From contig DUQJ01000157.1 in the NCBI GenBank assembly GCA_012837865.1, forward strand, positions 1 through 57,214: a DNA stretch of 57,214 nt, read 5' to 3'. This DNA is from Clostridiales bacterium (GTDB lineage Bacteria; Bacillota; Clostridia; Lachnospirales; Lachnospiraceae). Made by a program: the position numbers and the translations under genes. Below are positions 19,132 through 29,670 of this stretch, one piece after another. The notes beneath the pieces were generated by a model. The model was given only the letters and a program-made list of their open reading frames with translations, did no database searches and had not been told where the DNA came from. Positions within the stretch are counted from its first letter, which is position 1. Every line of letters begins with the position of its first letter.

Positions 19132-20544
19132 TTACCCTTCTACAAATTTATATGAAATGTTAGCGAATGTTAATTCATCCCCTAATTTAAATTCTATTTT
19201 ATTATATGGTTCTAATATTTTCTTATTAACTTTTGTTCCGTTTGTTGAATTTAAATCTGTTATGTAAAAACGATCATTGTTTTTATCAATCTTTGCATGG
19301 TACCTACTAATTGCTTTATTATCGATATAACAATCTACTTGCCCATAGATTTTTCCTATATTGAAAGGGAATTTCTCTAGGTAGATTTGATTATAGTCTT
19401 CAGAAAAAGGTTGCAGTTTGTAGTCATTTACAACTAACGATTCTACCAACAAACATGTTGCATTATCATTTTCTTCAATAAGTTGCTGATAGTCTAATTT
19501 ACTTGATATTCCCCTATAATCAATTCCGCTTTTAGATTCATAACTATTATAATCTTTAACCTCTATTATCTTTGTAATACGGTTCGATTTACTCCATATC
19601 CTTACATTAATAACTACAGCTATAATAATTACCATAGTCAACACAAGCAAAAGTTTTTCCTTATTTAAGCTGTTATCAAATTTATTGTTTACCAACCCCA
19701 TTTTAAATACAGACATTATAATTATAGACCCAATTATTGCGGTTAAAGCACTATAAATATAGTTTGTTAATGGAAATAACTCAACTTCTTTCTCACTAGT
19801 TACTCTTTCCTCCATTACGGGAATCTTATTTATTTTAATATCTTCTCTTTCTAATTCGCTATCAGTATATTTATAGATTCTATTATCGCCTGTATCATTT
19901 GCTTTGTTTTCATTACTTTTTTTAATCAAACTACTATCTTCATAATTGCTATTGATGGGGTTGTTTTGTGTATTTGCAGTTAATTTTATATCTGCTTTAA
20001 AATCCTTCTCAATATCTAATCTTTCTTTTATAGAATTAAGTTTAAAATCATCTTTTACTATTGCATATATGTCATAAATTAAAAGTACTCCTGCTTTATC
20101 TTTGTAATCTATTTTATTCATAATATTTTCTATTAACCCAATCAGTTGTAGTTTAATATCTTTGTTATATCCTGGCATGTAGGTCAAATAGATTTTATTA
20201 TTTTCACTGTCTATATAAATACATTCTTCTTCTATTATTAAATCATTCTCTATCAACAAATATGAACTCATCATTTCAATAGAATTTAATATTCCTGATA
20301 GGATATTAATTACATCTTCATGAATGAGCATCTTCCTACCATTAATCTTATTTATTGATTCCTTTTTGCTAATATCATAGTATAAATATAAAATATTATC
20401 AATCGTTCTTTGCTCTAAACTAAGCAATCCCGGAACATCCTCATACTGAATCATTTTAATTGAGTATTCATTTATATTTTTACTATATGTATTTTCTATA
20501 ACCATATAACTGTTATACAAATCCTTCTCATAATTTATTATCAT
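19132..20544 (-). CDS. FHA-domain membrane protein (DUF6382-like), Tad-locus associated
   Basis: C-terminal FHA motif IGKIYGQVDCYIDNKAISRYHAKIDKNNDRFYITDLNSTNGTKVN; two TM helices. Confidence 0.8.
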   Translation of the reverse strand: MIINYEKDLYNSYMVIENTYSKNINEYSIKMIQYEDVPGLLSLEQRTIDNILYLYYDISKKESINKINGRKMLIHEDVINILSGILNSIEMMSSYLLIENDLIIEEECIYIDSENNKIYLTYMPGYNKDIKLQLIGLIENIMNKIDYKDKAGVLLIYDIYAIVKDDFKLNSIKERLDIEKDFKADIKLTANTQNNPINSNYEDSSLIKKSNENKANDTGDNRIYKYTDSELEREDIKINKIPVMEERVTSEKEVELFPLTNYIYSALTAIIGSIIIMSVFKMGLVNNKFDNSLNKEKLLLVLTMVIIIAVVINVRIWSKSNRITKIIEVKDYNSYESKSGIDYRGISSKLDYQQLIEENDNATCLLVESLVVNDYKLQPFSEDYNQIYLEKFPFNIGKIYGQVDCYIDNKAISRYHAKIDKNNDRFYITDLNSTNGTKVNKKILEPYNKIEFKLGDELTFANISYKFVEG

Positions 20545-20560
20545 AGTAGCTCCTATAGTT

Positions 20561-21109
20561 TTATTTCTTAAATATGTTTAATATAAAATCAGATCTCCTT
20601 ATAAACTTTGTTGGATAGTGGTTATTTACTTTGCATATAACCGTCTTTTTTATCTGCTTTATTTGGGTCAATAAAGGTATATTTATATATGAGTTTGTTG
20701 TTATCTTTGCTTCAATAAAATTACTATCTATTTTAACCTTAATTTCATCAGGTTTAGATAACAGTAGCCTGCCACTTATATTCTCTGAAATTTGCTTTTC
20801 TATATATTTAATATCATGGCTATAATCTTTAATTATCAAGTTCATCCATAGGTTGGAATTTAATTTTTCATAATTTATTTTTCTATACCCCTCTATATCT
20901 TCAAGCATTGGATATTTTATTTTACTAATTGAATGATTTATTACTTCATATGCAGTGTTTTGAATATATATACAATCATATAAATAAAATGTCATATATA
21001 TAAACAAGACAAAAAGGAATATAACTAATGGCATAATAAAACTTATCTCAACAGTATAACTACCATCAACTAACAATCTTCTAATTTTGCTTTTATCTTC
21101 TTTAGTCAT
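20561..21109 (-). CDS. TadE/TadG-like pseudopilin
   Basis: GSYTVEISFIMPLVIFLFVLFIYMTFYLYDC; start set at MTKEDK after aaggtg. Confidence 0.75.
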   Translation of the reverse strand: MTKEDKSKIRRLLVDGSYTVEISFIMPLVIFLFVLFIYMTFYLYDCIYIQNTAYEVINHSISKIKYPMLEDIEGYRKINYEKLNSNLWMNLIIKDYSHDIKYIEKQISENISGRLLLSKPDEIKVKIDSNFIEAKITTNSYINIPLLTQIKQIKKTVICKVNNHYPTKFIRRSDFILNIFKK

Positions 21110-21119
21110 TTTACACCTT

Positions 21120-21572
21120 CTACTTCTTACTATTAAAATATAAAACAACAAAATAACTTATAAGAATAAATGGAACAAATGGCAAGCTATCTTTTTTATT
21201 TACCTTTTTTAGTATTAATAAAACTATTGAAATAAGGGCTGCAATAGATAAAGCATATAAAAGGAGTTCTAAGTTTTGCCAAAATCCTAAAACAACACCT
21301 GTCATAATTAATACGATTCCATCGCCAATACCTATTTTGGATCTAGTAATTATACTAATTGATATTACAATAAACCCTACAATAGCTCCGCCTATAATAT
21401 TTATAAACCCATTGTTTTTATATATTGATAATGCTAATAACAATATTACACTTAAACTTATTATCCATAAACTTATCTTTTTATATTTCAAATCCTGTAT
21501 TGAGCTTATTATTAGTGATACTATTACGATTATATCAGATACACTTATGATTGCCTTCACCCCCACACACAC
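21120..21572 (-). CDS. Type IV prepilin peptidase (A24 family)
   Basis: SSIQDLKYKKISLWI and IGIGDGIVLIMTG aspartate motifs; polytopic. Confidence 0.8.
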   Translation of the reverse strand: MCVGVKAIISVSDIIVIVSLIISSIQDLKYKKISLWIISLSVILLLALSIYKNNGFINIIGGAIVGFIVISISIITRSKIGIGDGIVLIMTGVVLGFWQNLELLLYALSIAALISIVLLILKKVNKKDSLPFVPFILISYFVVLYFNSKK

Positions 21573-21578
21573 ATTACT

Positions 21579-22436
21579 TTATTTACCACATTTAGAACAT
21601 GGCCTTCTGCCGTTTATATCTTTGATGTTTATTGTCATTACATCTCGCTTAATTCCACTGCAATCTGATTTGAAGTGATACCGATTCCCATAGTCCGTAA
21701 TATAAAATTTATTATTAAAGTTTTCTTCTTTTATGCAAAGACTACATGGTGAGTATTTCCCTCCACTTTTATTTCTTAAATCATTTGTAAGGCCCACTAC
21801 AGATCTTACCGTTAATTTAATATAACTACATTCACTAGAGTTATGATAGACAGACCCTGTACGCGTAATATACACAACTTCTTCACTATTTTCATCCACT
21901 TCTTTTAATAACCCATTATTGATATAAAACCCTGTCCATCCCCTAAGTTTAGCTCTTTGTGTAATTCCTATATCAGCGATCTTAAATATTCTTAGTGGTA
22001 TTCTTATCTTATATCTTAATACAATTTCTATATTTTCATTGTTTTCTAATATTGAACTAGCTATAAAACTTAAACCATTATATCCCCCTTTAATAATTGA
22101 ATCGTCTATATATTTTTTATCAATTTTACCTAGCATCAATAACTTTATATATCCTAAACCCATAAACTTTTCGCCTATATCTTTAATTAATTCAACTTCA
22201 AAGTTTTCTTCTATATCTTCTTGAGTACTTTCATAACTATTTTCATTAGCAACAAGGCGTTGATATACATAGGATTGTTCTGCTAAGTTATATCCAACAT
22301 TTGTAATGGCCTGTTGTAAATAATCCTGAATAGTTAATACTTGTAGGAAGTATATAAAAAACATCAGACAAAATATAAATATTGGTAATGATAGTGCTGC
22401 TTCCACAGTTAATGACGCTTTGCTTTTTTTGTTCAT
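21579..22436 (-). CDS. TadE-like protein with two C-terminal Cys-rich repeats
   Basis: KASLTVEAALSLPIFIFCLMFFIYFLQV prepilin-like N-terminus; tandem YHNSSECSYI...CSLC and YHFKSDCSGI...CSKC. Confidence 0.75.
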   Translation of the reverse strand: MNKKSKASLTVEAALSLPIFIFCLMFFIYFLQVLTIQDYLQQAITNVGYNLAEQSYVYQRLVANENSYESTQEDIEENFEVELIKDIGEKFMGLGYIKLLMLGKIDKKYIDDSIIKGGYNGLSFIASSILENNENIEIVLRYKIRIPLRIFKIADIGITQRAKLRGWTGFYINNGLLKEVDENSEEVVYITRTGSVYHNSSECSYIKLTVRSVVGLTNDLRNKSGGKYSPCSLCIKEENFNNKFYITDYGNRYHFKSDCSGIKRDVMTINIKDINGRRPCSKCGK

Positions 22437-22578
22437 ATAAAACCTCGTATCTTATCATATAGTCAGCTAGGAAGTCCGTTCTTCATAAATGCAAATGACT
22501 TTTTAGAGAGAGAACCTTTAATTTTATTGGTTAATATAAAGAAGAGCGAACGCCCTAGCTCACAGTATGAAAATCTTT

Positions 22579-24906
22579 CTAATAACTGTAAATACTCTGG
22601 CTTGTATATCTATAAATAGAATTGGAATTAGAATTGTTTAGCATAGAAAGATCAAAGAACTTACTATTAATATTTCCTTTTACTTTTATATTAATATCAA
22701 ATATACAATTGGATAAAAGAAAATTTTCATCATATCTTAAGTTAATATTCTTTTGTATTAAATCCATTGAATTATACCTAAGATTAATCTTTTTAGTCAT
22801 AAATAAGAAGATGACTACATAATGGTCATATGAAAGTTTGCCAAAAGCTTTGTCTCCATTTATTTTTTCTGCCTTGCCTTTGATATGTTCTCTATTTAAT
22901 AAAAATATATCTTGGTAATTTGCTATTATTTCAGCGCTTGGTTTAATTATTTTAATATGTTTCTCTGATAATAAAGCTGATATATCTATTAGGCTTTCAA
23001 CAAAGCTTATTATTAATAACAATATTGTTTTAACAGTCTTGACAAGTATTGGTAACCCTGTAAATCCAACTAAGCTGACTGCTATTAGTTCAGCATCGGT
23101 ACAGCGTTGAGAGTTTCCTAAGACCGATATAAAGTTCATTATAAGTCTCATTAATAATATTTGGTTTATAACGCTAGATAAATTTTCCTTATCGCTTCCC
23201 TTTCTTTTAAGAATATATTCTTGTTCATAAGATAATGCTGTTAAATTTTCATCAAATCCTTCTTCATTTGATTGAGTATAGTTGCTGAAAAAAAGGTTTA
23301 TATATTCTGTTATCATCGCTTTGTTTAATAATGAAATCACTTCGTTATTATCAATAAACGTCGAAAATATATCCTTTGAGCCTGAAGCATTAAACAAATC
23401 CATGTTTTTAAAAAGAGAATTTATATTTATTTCTTTAGATTGATATTTTAATTGTTCAGAAGGTAAATTGCTTAAACTAATTTCCTTTTCTGATATATTA
23501 TCTATATCTGTCACTAATCCTAATATACCATTATTAATAGATGCCTTTAATTTATCTAGCGGATTCTCCTGTTTTTTATCCCTTAAAACTAAAGAACTAT
23601 AATCTAATCTTAAATCTTTTATATTATATTGTTTTATACAATTTTCAAATTCTTTTATTTTTGATTTTAAACTTTCATAATTCCCTTTATTACATAGATT
23701 CTTTATTTCGTTTACTATCACAGAAGCTTCAGCAATAATTTGCCTGTTTGCTTGTAAAATTACTATTTTGTTTGAAAAATCATATTTTTCAACATCATTA
23801 TTTGTATATTCCTTCATCTTTGATAAGTCTTGATCTAATCCACTATAAACATCTTCTCTTATAGCATCCTTTTTATTAAGTAGTTCACCTTCATAAATAT
23901 CTAGCAGGGGGATTGCATTACCCTTTTTTTCTTCTATCTTATTAATAACTTCTATGGATTTATCAATTAATTCTGTCTTTGTATTAATAAGATTGTTCAA
24001 TGATATATTTAGTCCATTAAGCTGATTATAATATATGGTTAGAATTTCATTATAAATAATTTTCATTTCCGGCCCACCACCATCTCTTAATGTCTCAAGA
24101 TTTATAATCTTATCTATAACTTTTCTTAAGAGTTTTGTGTGCTCCATTGGATTAACATACTTACCTTTTACTGCTGCAAAAACCGTATTATTATTAATTC
24201 CAGCATTGTCCATAGTAATATTTTTTACAGTTATATTTTTAACAAAATTACTTTTAATAGATAGTTTGTTTTTCTTACTTAACTTTATTCCATTCTTATT
24301 AGTCTCAACACCATCTAGCAAGGTCATTAGCTCCAATATGGATTTATCTATTTCAACTAATTCCTCTTCTACTTCTTGCTTTTTTTCATATACCTTTGCT
24401 GTCTCATTAGCTTCTTTTATTGCTTCTTCTCCAGCAGTTATGCTTTCAATTAAATTACCAACTGATGCATATTTCATATACTCTAAAACCTGGTTTTCAT
24501 ATAATATTCCATCGTGATCTAATAAGCTTGTTTTGTTCAATAGTTCTGTATTCTCAAGAGATATATCCAATAAATCCATACCATTATTCAACCATCCCGA
24601 TTCATCTTGTGTTACAGAATATTTAAAGAATTCTTGAAATTTATCCAAAATTATAACTTCATTAAAATTACCTGTACCATATGTAGAGTCTAGAGCAAAA
24701 ATATGATATTCATTTAATAATGGAGCATGATATTCCGCTAGCAAAGAATCCATTGAATGAATCAAAGACCGATTAATATAACTTCTTGCAACTGATAATC
24801 TTGCTCCCTCTAATGTAACTAAAATCAAGCTTATAATTATCAATAAAACCAAACTAAGAAAAACCGTTATACTAGCTGATTGATAGTTATCATTTCTAAT
24901 TTGCAA
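22579..24906 (-). CDS. Large TadG/DUF5702-like protein
   Basis: N-terminal SASITVFLSLVLLIIISLILVTLEGARLSVARSYINRSL, long coiled extracytoplasmic region; inside tad locus. Confidence 0.7.
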   Translation of the reverse strand: MQIRNDNYQSASITVFLSLVLLIIISLILVTLEGARLSVARSYINRSLIHSMDSLLAEYHAPLLNEYHIFALDSTYGTGNFNEVIILDKFQEFFKYSVTQDESGWLNNGMDLLDISLENTELLNKTSLLDHDGILYENQVLEYMKYASVGNLIESITAGEEAIKEANETAKVYEKKQEVEEELVEIDKSILELMTLLDGVETNKNGIKLSKKNKLSIKSNFVKNITVKNITMDNAGINNNTVFAAVKGKYVNPMEHTKLLRKVIDKIINLETLRDGGGPEMKIIYNEILTIYYNQLNGLNISLNNLINTKTELIDKSIEVINKIEEKKGNAIPLLDIYEGELLNKKDAIREDVYSGLDQDLSKMKEYTNNDVEKYDFSNKIVILQANRQIIAEASVIVNEIKNLCNKGNYESLKSKIKEFENCIKQYNIKDLRLDYSSLVLRDKKQENPLDKLKASINNGILGLVTDIDNISEKEISLSNLPSEQLKYQSKEININSLFKNMDLFNASGSKDIFSTFIDNNEVISLLNKAMITEYINLFFSNYTQSNEEGFDENLTALSYEQEYILKRKGSDKENLSSVINQILLMRLIMNFISVLGNSQRCTDAELIAVSLVGFTGLPILVKTVKTILLLIISFVESLIDISALLSEKHIKIIKPSAEIIANYQDIFLLNREHIKGKAEKINGDKAFGKLSYDHYVVIFLFMTKKINLRYNSMDLIQKNINLRYDENFLLSNCIFDINIKVKGNINSKFFDLSMLNNSNSNSIYRYTSQSIYSY

Positions 24907-24918
24907 ATTGATCCTCCA

Positions 24919-25107
24919 TTATTTAATAATCTTATCCGAACCTTTTGTTATTGCATCAAATGCCTTAGTAACTATACCAGTTATTTGTGTCTTGAATAAT
25001 AACACCAATCCTATTAATATAACTAAAATTAAAATTATTTCTATAATACCTACTGCATCCATTTTTTTATTAAAGAATCTTTTTATTTTACTACTTATCA
25101 TTATCAT
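24919..25107 (-). CDS. Flp-type (Flp1-like) pilin
   Basis: 62 aa, basic leader then DAVGIIEIILILVILIGLVLLFKTQI. Confidence 0.8.
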   Translation of the reverse strand: MIMISSKIKRFFNKKMDAVGIIEIILILVILIGLVLLFKTQITGIVTKAFDAITKGSDKIIK

Positions 25108-25123
25108 AATTTATCCTCCTGTT

Positions 25124-26611
25124 TTATAAAAAATTAAAGCTAATAAAAGCCGGTATCAATATTATTGCTAATACAATTGAAAACATTAACATCATTGGTA
25201 ATAACATCTTAGTTGTTGCTTCTTCAGCCTGGGTTTTGGCCAATTCTTTCCGATCATTAAATGCCGATAAAGCTTCATATAACAACAAATCCGATAAACC
25301 TTTATTTCCTCTCTTTAAATTTTGACAAATAAGTGAACTAAACTTCATATATGGCAAAACTCCTACTCTTCTTCCAAAAGTTTCATATGCATTTGATTCA
25401 GGGACACCAACAGAAACTTCATTATAAGTTATTTTCATCTCTTCATATGCAAATCGTCGTTCTAATTGTTTGTCCCTCTTTTTCAAATCATAATCCTTTA
25501 CAATCTTCTCCCACGCTTGTTTTATAGTCATTCCTGCAATCACTAATAATGTAAACTTGCTGACTATGTTGGGATAATCAATCATCATTTGTTTTCTTCT
25601 TTTCTTAATTTCGTCGTTAAGCTTCTGGTCTTGATAAAACCACATAATAACAGCTATAATTAAAGAAAATATAATAATTTTAATTGAAGTATTATTATCC
25701 TTCTCTTTCCAGATAATATAGTACCCCTCTATTTTCTCTGGTAAATTCAAATAGTTATGGGTCTTAGTCCTATTAGAACTTTTCTCTAATTCGAAATTTA
25801 AATCTTTTAACACCTTTTCTTTTTCATTTAATTGTTTAGGTACCACCTTTATTATAAAAATATGTTCAAATACATTTTCATCATATTGCAATATTGCTTT
25901 TATATAAGTCTCTATCCCATCCTTATCTATATCCTCATTATTAAGATTTCCTCTTGTATTTAATAAGCTAAAATCCTCCACTTCCCAATTAACTTCAATA
26001 CTAGTTCCCGGAATGCTACTAGGTAGAAATAAATCCTCACATATTTGATTTAAGCTTTTATTCTCCCCAAGTATTGCCGTCTCTAAATACTCAATGCCAT
26101 GTTTGAATTCAACTAATAATGTCTCATCATCATAAAATTTTTCATTTACATTAACTGAGTAATCTTTAATTACAAGGTTTTTATCTTGATCGTTTTTATT
26201 TATATCTGGAGTTATATAAACATCTAGATATTCTTTTCTTGACCCTCTACCATAATCCGGACGCATCAAGGAGTTATTAATAATAACTTGATTACTATTA
26301 AAATTACTTAATGTTGAAAAGATATTAAAAGAAAATATAATCATTAATATAACAAATATTTTCTTTACTAAATATTCTTTTTGAATTTCTTCTGTCTTAA
26401 CTCCAGGATTAAGAGTCTGTATGTTTTTACAAACTCCATTGTCCTTATGAAATAACTTCCTTCTATCTAACCATCTCCATATAAAAACTGATATATCCTT
26501 AAAAATACTTACATACCATTTATCATTGTATTTCTCTTTTTCTTCTAATCCTCTACTTAAAACAAATAAAATGATATACGACAAAAAAATTATAATATTT
26601 ATTGCTATCAT
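25124..26611 (-). CDS. tadC: TadC-like type II/IV secretion F-domain protein with large extracytoplasmic insertion
   Basis: C-terminal T2SSF domain (IVSKFTLLVIAGMTIKQAWEKIV...AEEATTKMLLPMMLMFSIVLAIILIPAF). Confidence 0.8.
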   Translation of the reverse strand: MIAINIIIFLSYIILFVLSRGLEEKEKYNDKWYVSIFKDISVFIWRWLDRRKLFHKDNGVCKNIQTLNPGVKTEEIQKEYLVKKIFVILMIIFSFNIFSTLSNFNSNQVIINNSLMRPDYGRGSRKEYLDVYITPDINKNDQDKNLVIKDYSVNVNEKFYDDETLLVEFKHGIEYLETAILGENKSLNQICEDLFLPSSIPGTSIEVNWEVEDFSLLNTRGNLNNEDIDKDGIETYIKAILQYDENVFEHIFIIKVVPKQLNEKEKVLKDLNFELEKSSNRTKTHNYLNLPEKIEGYYIIWKEKDNNTSIKIIIFSLIIAVIMWFYQDQKLNDEIKKRRKQMMIDYPNIVSKFTLLVIAGMTIKQAWEKIVKDYDLKKRDKQLERRFAYEEMKITYNEVSVGVPESNAYETFGRRVGVLPYMKFSSLICQNLKRGNKGLSDLLLYEALSAFNDRKELAKTQAEEATTKMLLPMMLMFSIVLAIILIPAFISFNFL

Positions 26612-26627
26612 TTTTCCCCCTTAATGT

Positions 26628-27371
26628 TTATATCTCTATCTCTAATATTTTATTTATCCAGATAAATGTTGCAAAATATACAAATAATAAAATAGTCATG
26701 ATAATAACTCCTTGAGCATTATGATACAGAGGTTTTAGAAATTCTGGTGAAAACACTGATAAATAAACAATCATTATAAATGGCATTAACTCCATAATCT
26801 TAGATTCATATACTTTCGATGCAAATAGAGTTCGAATATCTCTATCCACCTCAATCTTTTCATTTATATTTGTAATTGTACTTTGAATAATTTCAATAAT
26901 ATTTCCACCAGTTCTTTTACTTATAACGAATATATCTGCAAAATTCATTATATCTTCTATTTTACTTCTTTTTGCAAAATCACTAAGAGCTGATTCCACA
27001 GTTTGATTCATTCTAATCATATTGTTTATATATGAAACTTCCTTAATTATAAGACTTTCTGCTTTATAAATTAAACTTAAATCTTTTAATATCTCAGTAA
27101 ATGCTCTTTCTATCGAATAACCTGAGTTTAAAGCCCCTTGTAAGCTTATAACTGCCTCTTTAAATTCCATGTTTAACTTTATCTTTCTTTTTTTTATAGC
27201 TTCCTCTTTTTTTTGCCTCAAATAAAATATAATTATAGGAATACATAAGACTACACCTAATATGTTTCTGTAAAACAGTATCCCTATAGCTAATGCAATG
27301 AGAATTCCTTTTAGTAAATATTGAACGAATTCCAATCTTGTAAATTCATACTTATCGTAATCCTTAATCAT
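26628..27371 (-). CDS. tadB: TadB-like type II secretion F-domain protein
   Basis: FKEAVISLQGALNSGYSIERAFTEI...ISKRTGGNIIEIIQ. Confidence 0.85.
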   Translation of the reverse strand: MIKDYDKYEFTRLEFVQYLLKGILIALAIGILFYRNILGVVLCIPIIIFYLRQKKEEAIKKRKIKLNMEFKEAVISLQGALNSGYSIERAFTEILKDLSLIYKAESLIIKEVSYINNMIRMNQTVESALSDFAKRSKIEDIMNFADIFVISKRTGGNIIEIIQSTITNINEKIEVDRDIRTLFASKVYESKIMELMPFIMIVYLSVFSPEFLKPLYHNAQGVIIMTILLFVYFATFIWINKILEIEI

Positions 27372-28596
27372 TTCTTAATATACCTGCCCTGTATAATTTA
27401 TCATTATTTAACAGCTGATTATCTGTCTTAGCTAACTCCCCCACTATTTTCCCATTCTCTTCTGAATGTTCTTTAAAAACATATAAAGGATTGATTGTAA
27501 TTTCTCCATTTTCACAATTTAATACTTCTGATATTTCTAATACTCTCCTACTTCTATCACGTAATCTTCCCAATTGAACAATAATATCTATTGCAGCTGA
27601 TATTTGTTTCCTTATAGCAACTATTGGAATCTCTGCTGCCAATAAAACTAGTGTTTCTAGCCGGCTTAACATATCTAGTGTAGAATTCGCATGGCCTGTT
27701 GACAAGGAACCATCATGACCTGTATTAAATGCTTGTAATAAGTCAAAAGCAGCGCCATCTCTAACCTCTCCGATTATTATTCTGTCAGGCCGCATTCTTA
27801 AAGACGTCTTGATAAGATCCCTAATGTTCAATTCATTTTTGCCTTCTGAATTAGCATTCCTTACCTCAAGTCTTACAATATTAGATGTATTTCTAATTTG
27901 TAATTCTGCTGAATCTTCAATTGTAATAATTCTTTCACTTTTTGGAATAAAATTTGATAAAACATTTAGAAATGTTGTTTTTCCAGAACCAGTGCCACCA
28001 CTGATAAAGATATTATATTTAGAAATTACTAGTTTCTCCAGGAAGTCCGCTACTTCACTTGTAACAGAACCATAACTTATTAAATCTTCCATCGTTATAG
28101 GTGTCTCGGGAAACTTCCTTATGGTTACTGCAGGCCCATCTAATGATATAGGAGGTAAAACTATATTAACTCTTGATCCATCTAAAAGTCTGGCATCAAC
28201 TATTGGGCTAGATTCATTTATTATTCTATTGGAATAAGATACAATCTGCTGAATAACATCATTTAATTTAGCATTTGATTTAAAATTCTTACCACTATCA
28301 AATATTTCTCCGCCCTTTTCAATATAAATATTATTAGACCCATTTATCATTATTTCAGTGATTGATTCATCCTCGATAAGCTCTTGTAAAACATCTAATT
28401 TCCTAATTGAATTATATACCTCTTTTTTTATCTGATGCTTATCCACCATACTTATATAAAGACTTTTACTTTCTTTAAGAATTGTTTTGTCAATAACAAT
28501 TAATAACTCTTCATCAGATATTTCTCTGTCTAGATCTATTGCATCAATGACCCCATTTATGATTCTGTCATTAATATCATTTACATAATCACTCAT
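27364..28596 (-). CDS. cpaF: CpaF/TadA family secretion ATPase
   Basis: Walker A ISGGTGSGKTTFLNVL, RITTIEDSAEL-like RIITIEDSAEL, RMRPDRIIIGEVRDGAAFDLLQAFNTGHDGSLSTGHANS. Confidence 0.95.
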   Translation of the reverse strand: MSDYVNDINDRIINGVIDAIDLDREISDEELLIVIDKTILKESKSLYISMVDKHQIKKEVYNSIRKLDVLQELIEDESITEIMINGSNNIYIEKGGEIFDSGKNFKSNAKLNDVIQQIVSYSNRIINESSPIVDARLLDGSRVNIVLPPISLDGPAVTIRKFPETPITMEDLISYGSVTSEVADFLEKLVISKYNIFISGGTGSGKTTFLNVLSNFIPKSERIITIEDSAELQIRNTSNIVRLEVRNANSEGKNELNIRDLIKTSLRMRPDRIIIGEVRDGAAFDLLQAFNTGHDGSLSTGHANSTLDMLSRLETLVLLAAEIPIVAIRKQISAAIDIIVQLGRLRDRSRRVLEISEVLNCENGEITINPLYVFKEHSEENGKIVGELAKTDNQLLNNDKLYRAGILRND

Positions 28597-29584
28597 TTAT
28601 AAATCTCTCACAATATTTTCTTGCATATTTCATTAGGTCATTTGTTTTAGGATTATCAAGATTTAAAACGTCATTAGCAGAAGCATCATTATAGTCAATA
28701 TGAATTGTACTATAGTCTTTAGAGGGATTACATAGATTGTATTGCCTATCCCATTCCATTAGAATCGCATTTTCATAATTACTTTCAATTATTGGTATAC
28801 ATATATCTTCACTTATATTCATTATATCATTTATGGCTGAGGTAAAAACATTACTATAAAAAACTATATATTCAAAATCTGTCCTTGTTTTTATCTCGTT
28901 TATAATTGCCATAATATTTTCTTTTTCTAATGAAAGTATGTCAAAAGGATGCGTTATTCCTGAGATATATTCTAAATGATTTTCAACTTCAAGAAGGTTT
29001 AGTAACTTTCCTTCTAAATTGCTAGTATCTTTGGAATAATATATTAATTCAGATAAATTAAAATTAGATATGTCATTATTATTTATGGATGTGTTAAAGA
29101 TGTCTAGAATAATAAATAGAGTTTTTTTATATTGAGATAAATTTCGGGATATTAACCATGAAAGTTTTAACTTTATCAAGTCATTATTCATATCAAATAT
29201 AGTTAATATCCTTTTTTTATCTCCACTAAATTTTTTTTGATATTTACTAGCTCCATTCATGTGTAAAGAAAGTATAGAATTAAGGATGTTAGAAACATTT
29301 TGATATTTAAATAAGTATTCGTCTCCATGATTTACTTTATCTTGGACTTCTGTTAATATTAGCGTGTTTTTATACATTTCGAGTATCCCATTTTCCGACA
29401 TCATATTTTCATTAATTAAAATAACACAATGTTCGTCTTGTCTGATGTGTAAAAACTCTTCTAAACTATTTGTTTTTGTAAATATACTTATATCTAAGTT
29501 CATAGATTGATTTCTTTTCAAATAATTCATTAAACGAGTTGAATACTCTATGTCAGAATCACATATTGCCAAGGTAGTTATCAT
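28589..29584 (-). CDS. TadZ/CpaE-like protein
   Basis: First gene of tad operon, receiver-like N-terminus, ParA-like C-terminal half lacking a clear Walker A. Confidence 0.55.
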   Translation of the reverse strand: MITTLAICDSDIEYSTRLMNYLKRNQSMNLDISIFTKTNSLEEFLHIRQDEHCVILINENMMSENGILEMYKNTLILTEVQDKVNHGDEYLFKYQNVSNILNSILSLHMNGASKYQKKFSGDKKRILTIFDMNNDLIKLKLSWLISRNLSQYKKTLFIILDIFNTSINNNDISNFNLSELIYYSKDTSNLEGKLLNLLEVENHLEYISGITHPFDILSLEKENIMAIINEIKTRTDFEYIVFYSNVFTSAINDIMNISEDICIPIIESNYENAILMEWDRQYNLCNPSKDYSTIHIDYNDASANDVLNLDNPKTNDLMKYARKYCERFINE

Positions 29585-29670
29585 TGAACATATTGCACCT
29601 CCTATTTAAATGTAAGATTGTTTTATTGCTAGAACATGGGAGAATATCTAAAAAGATTTAGCCTATGCAT

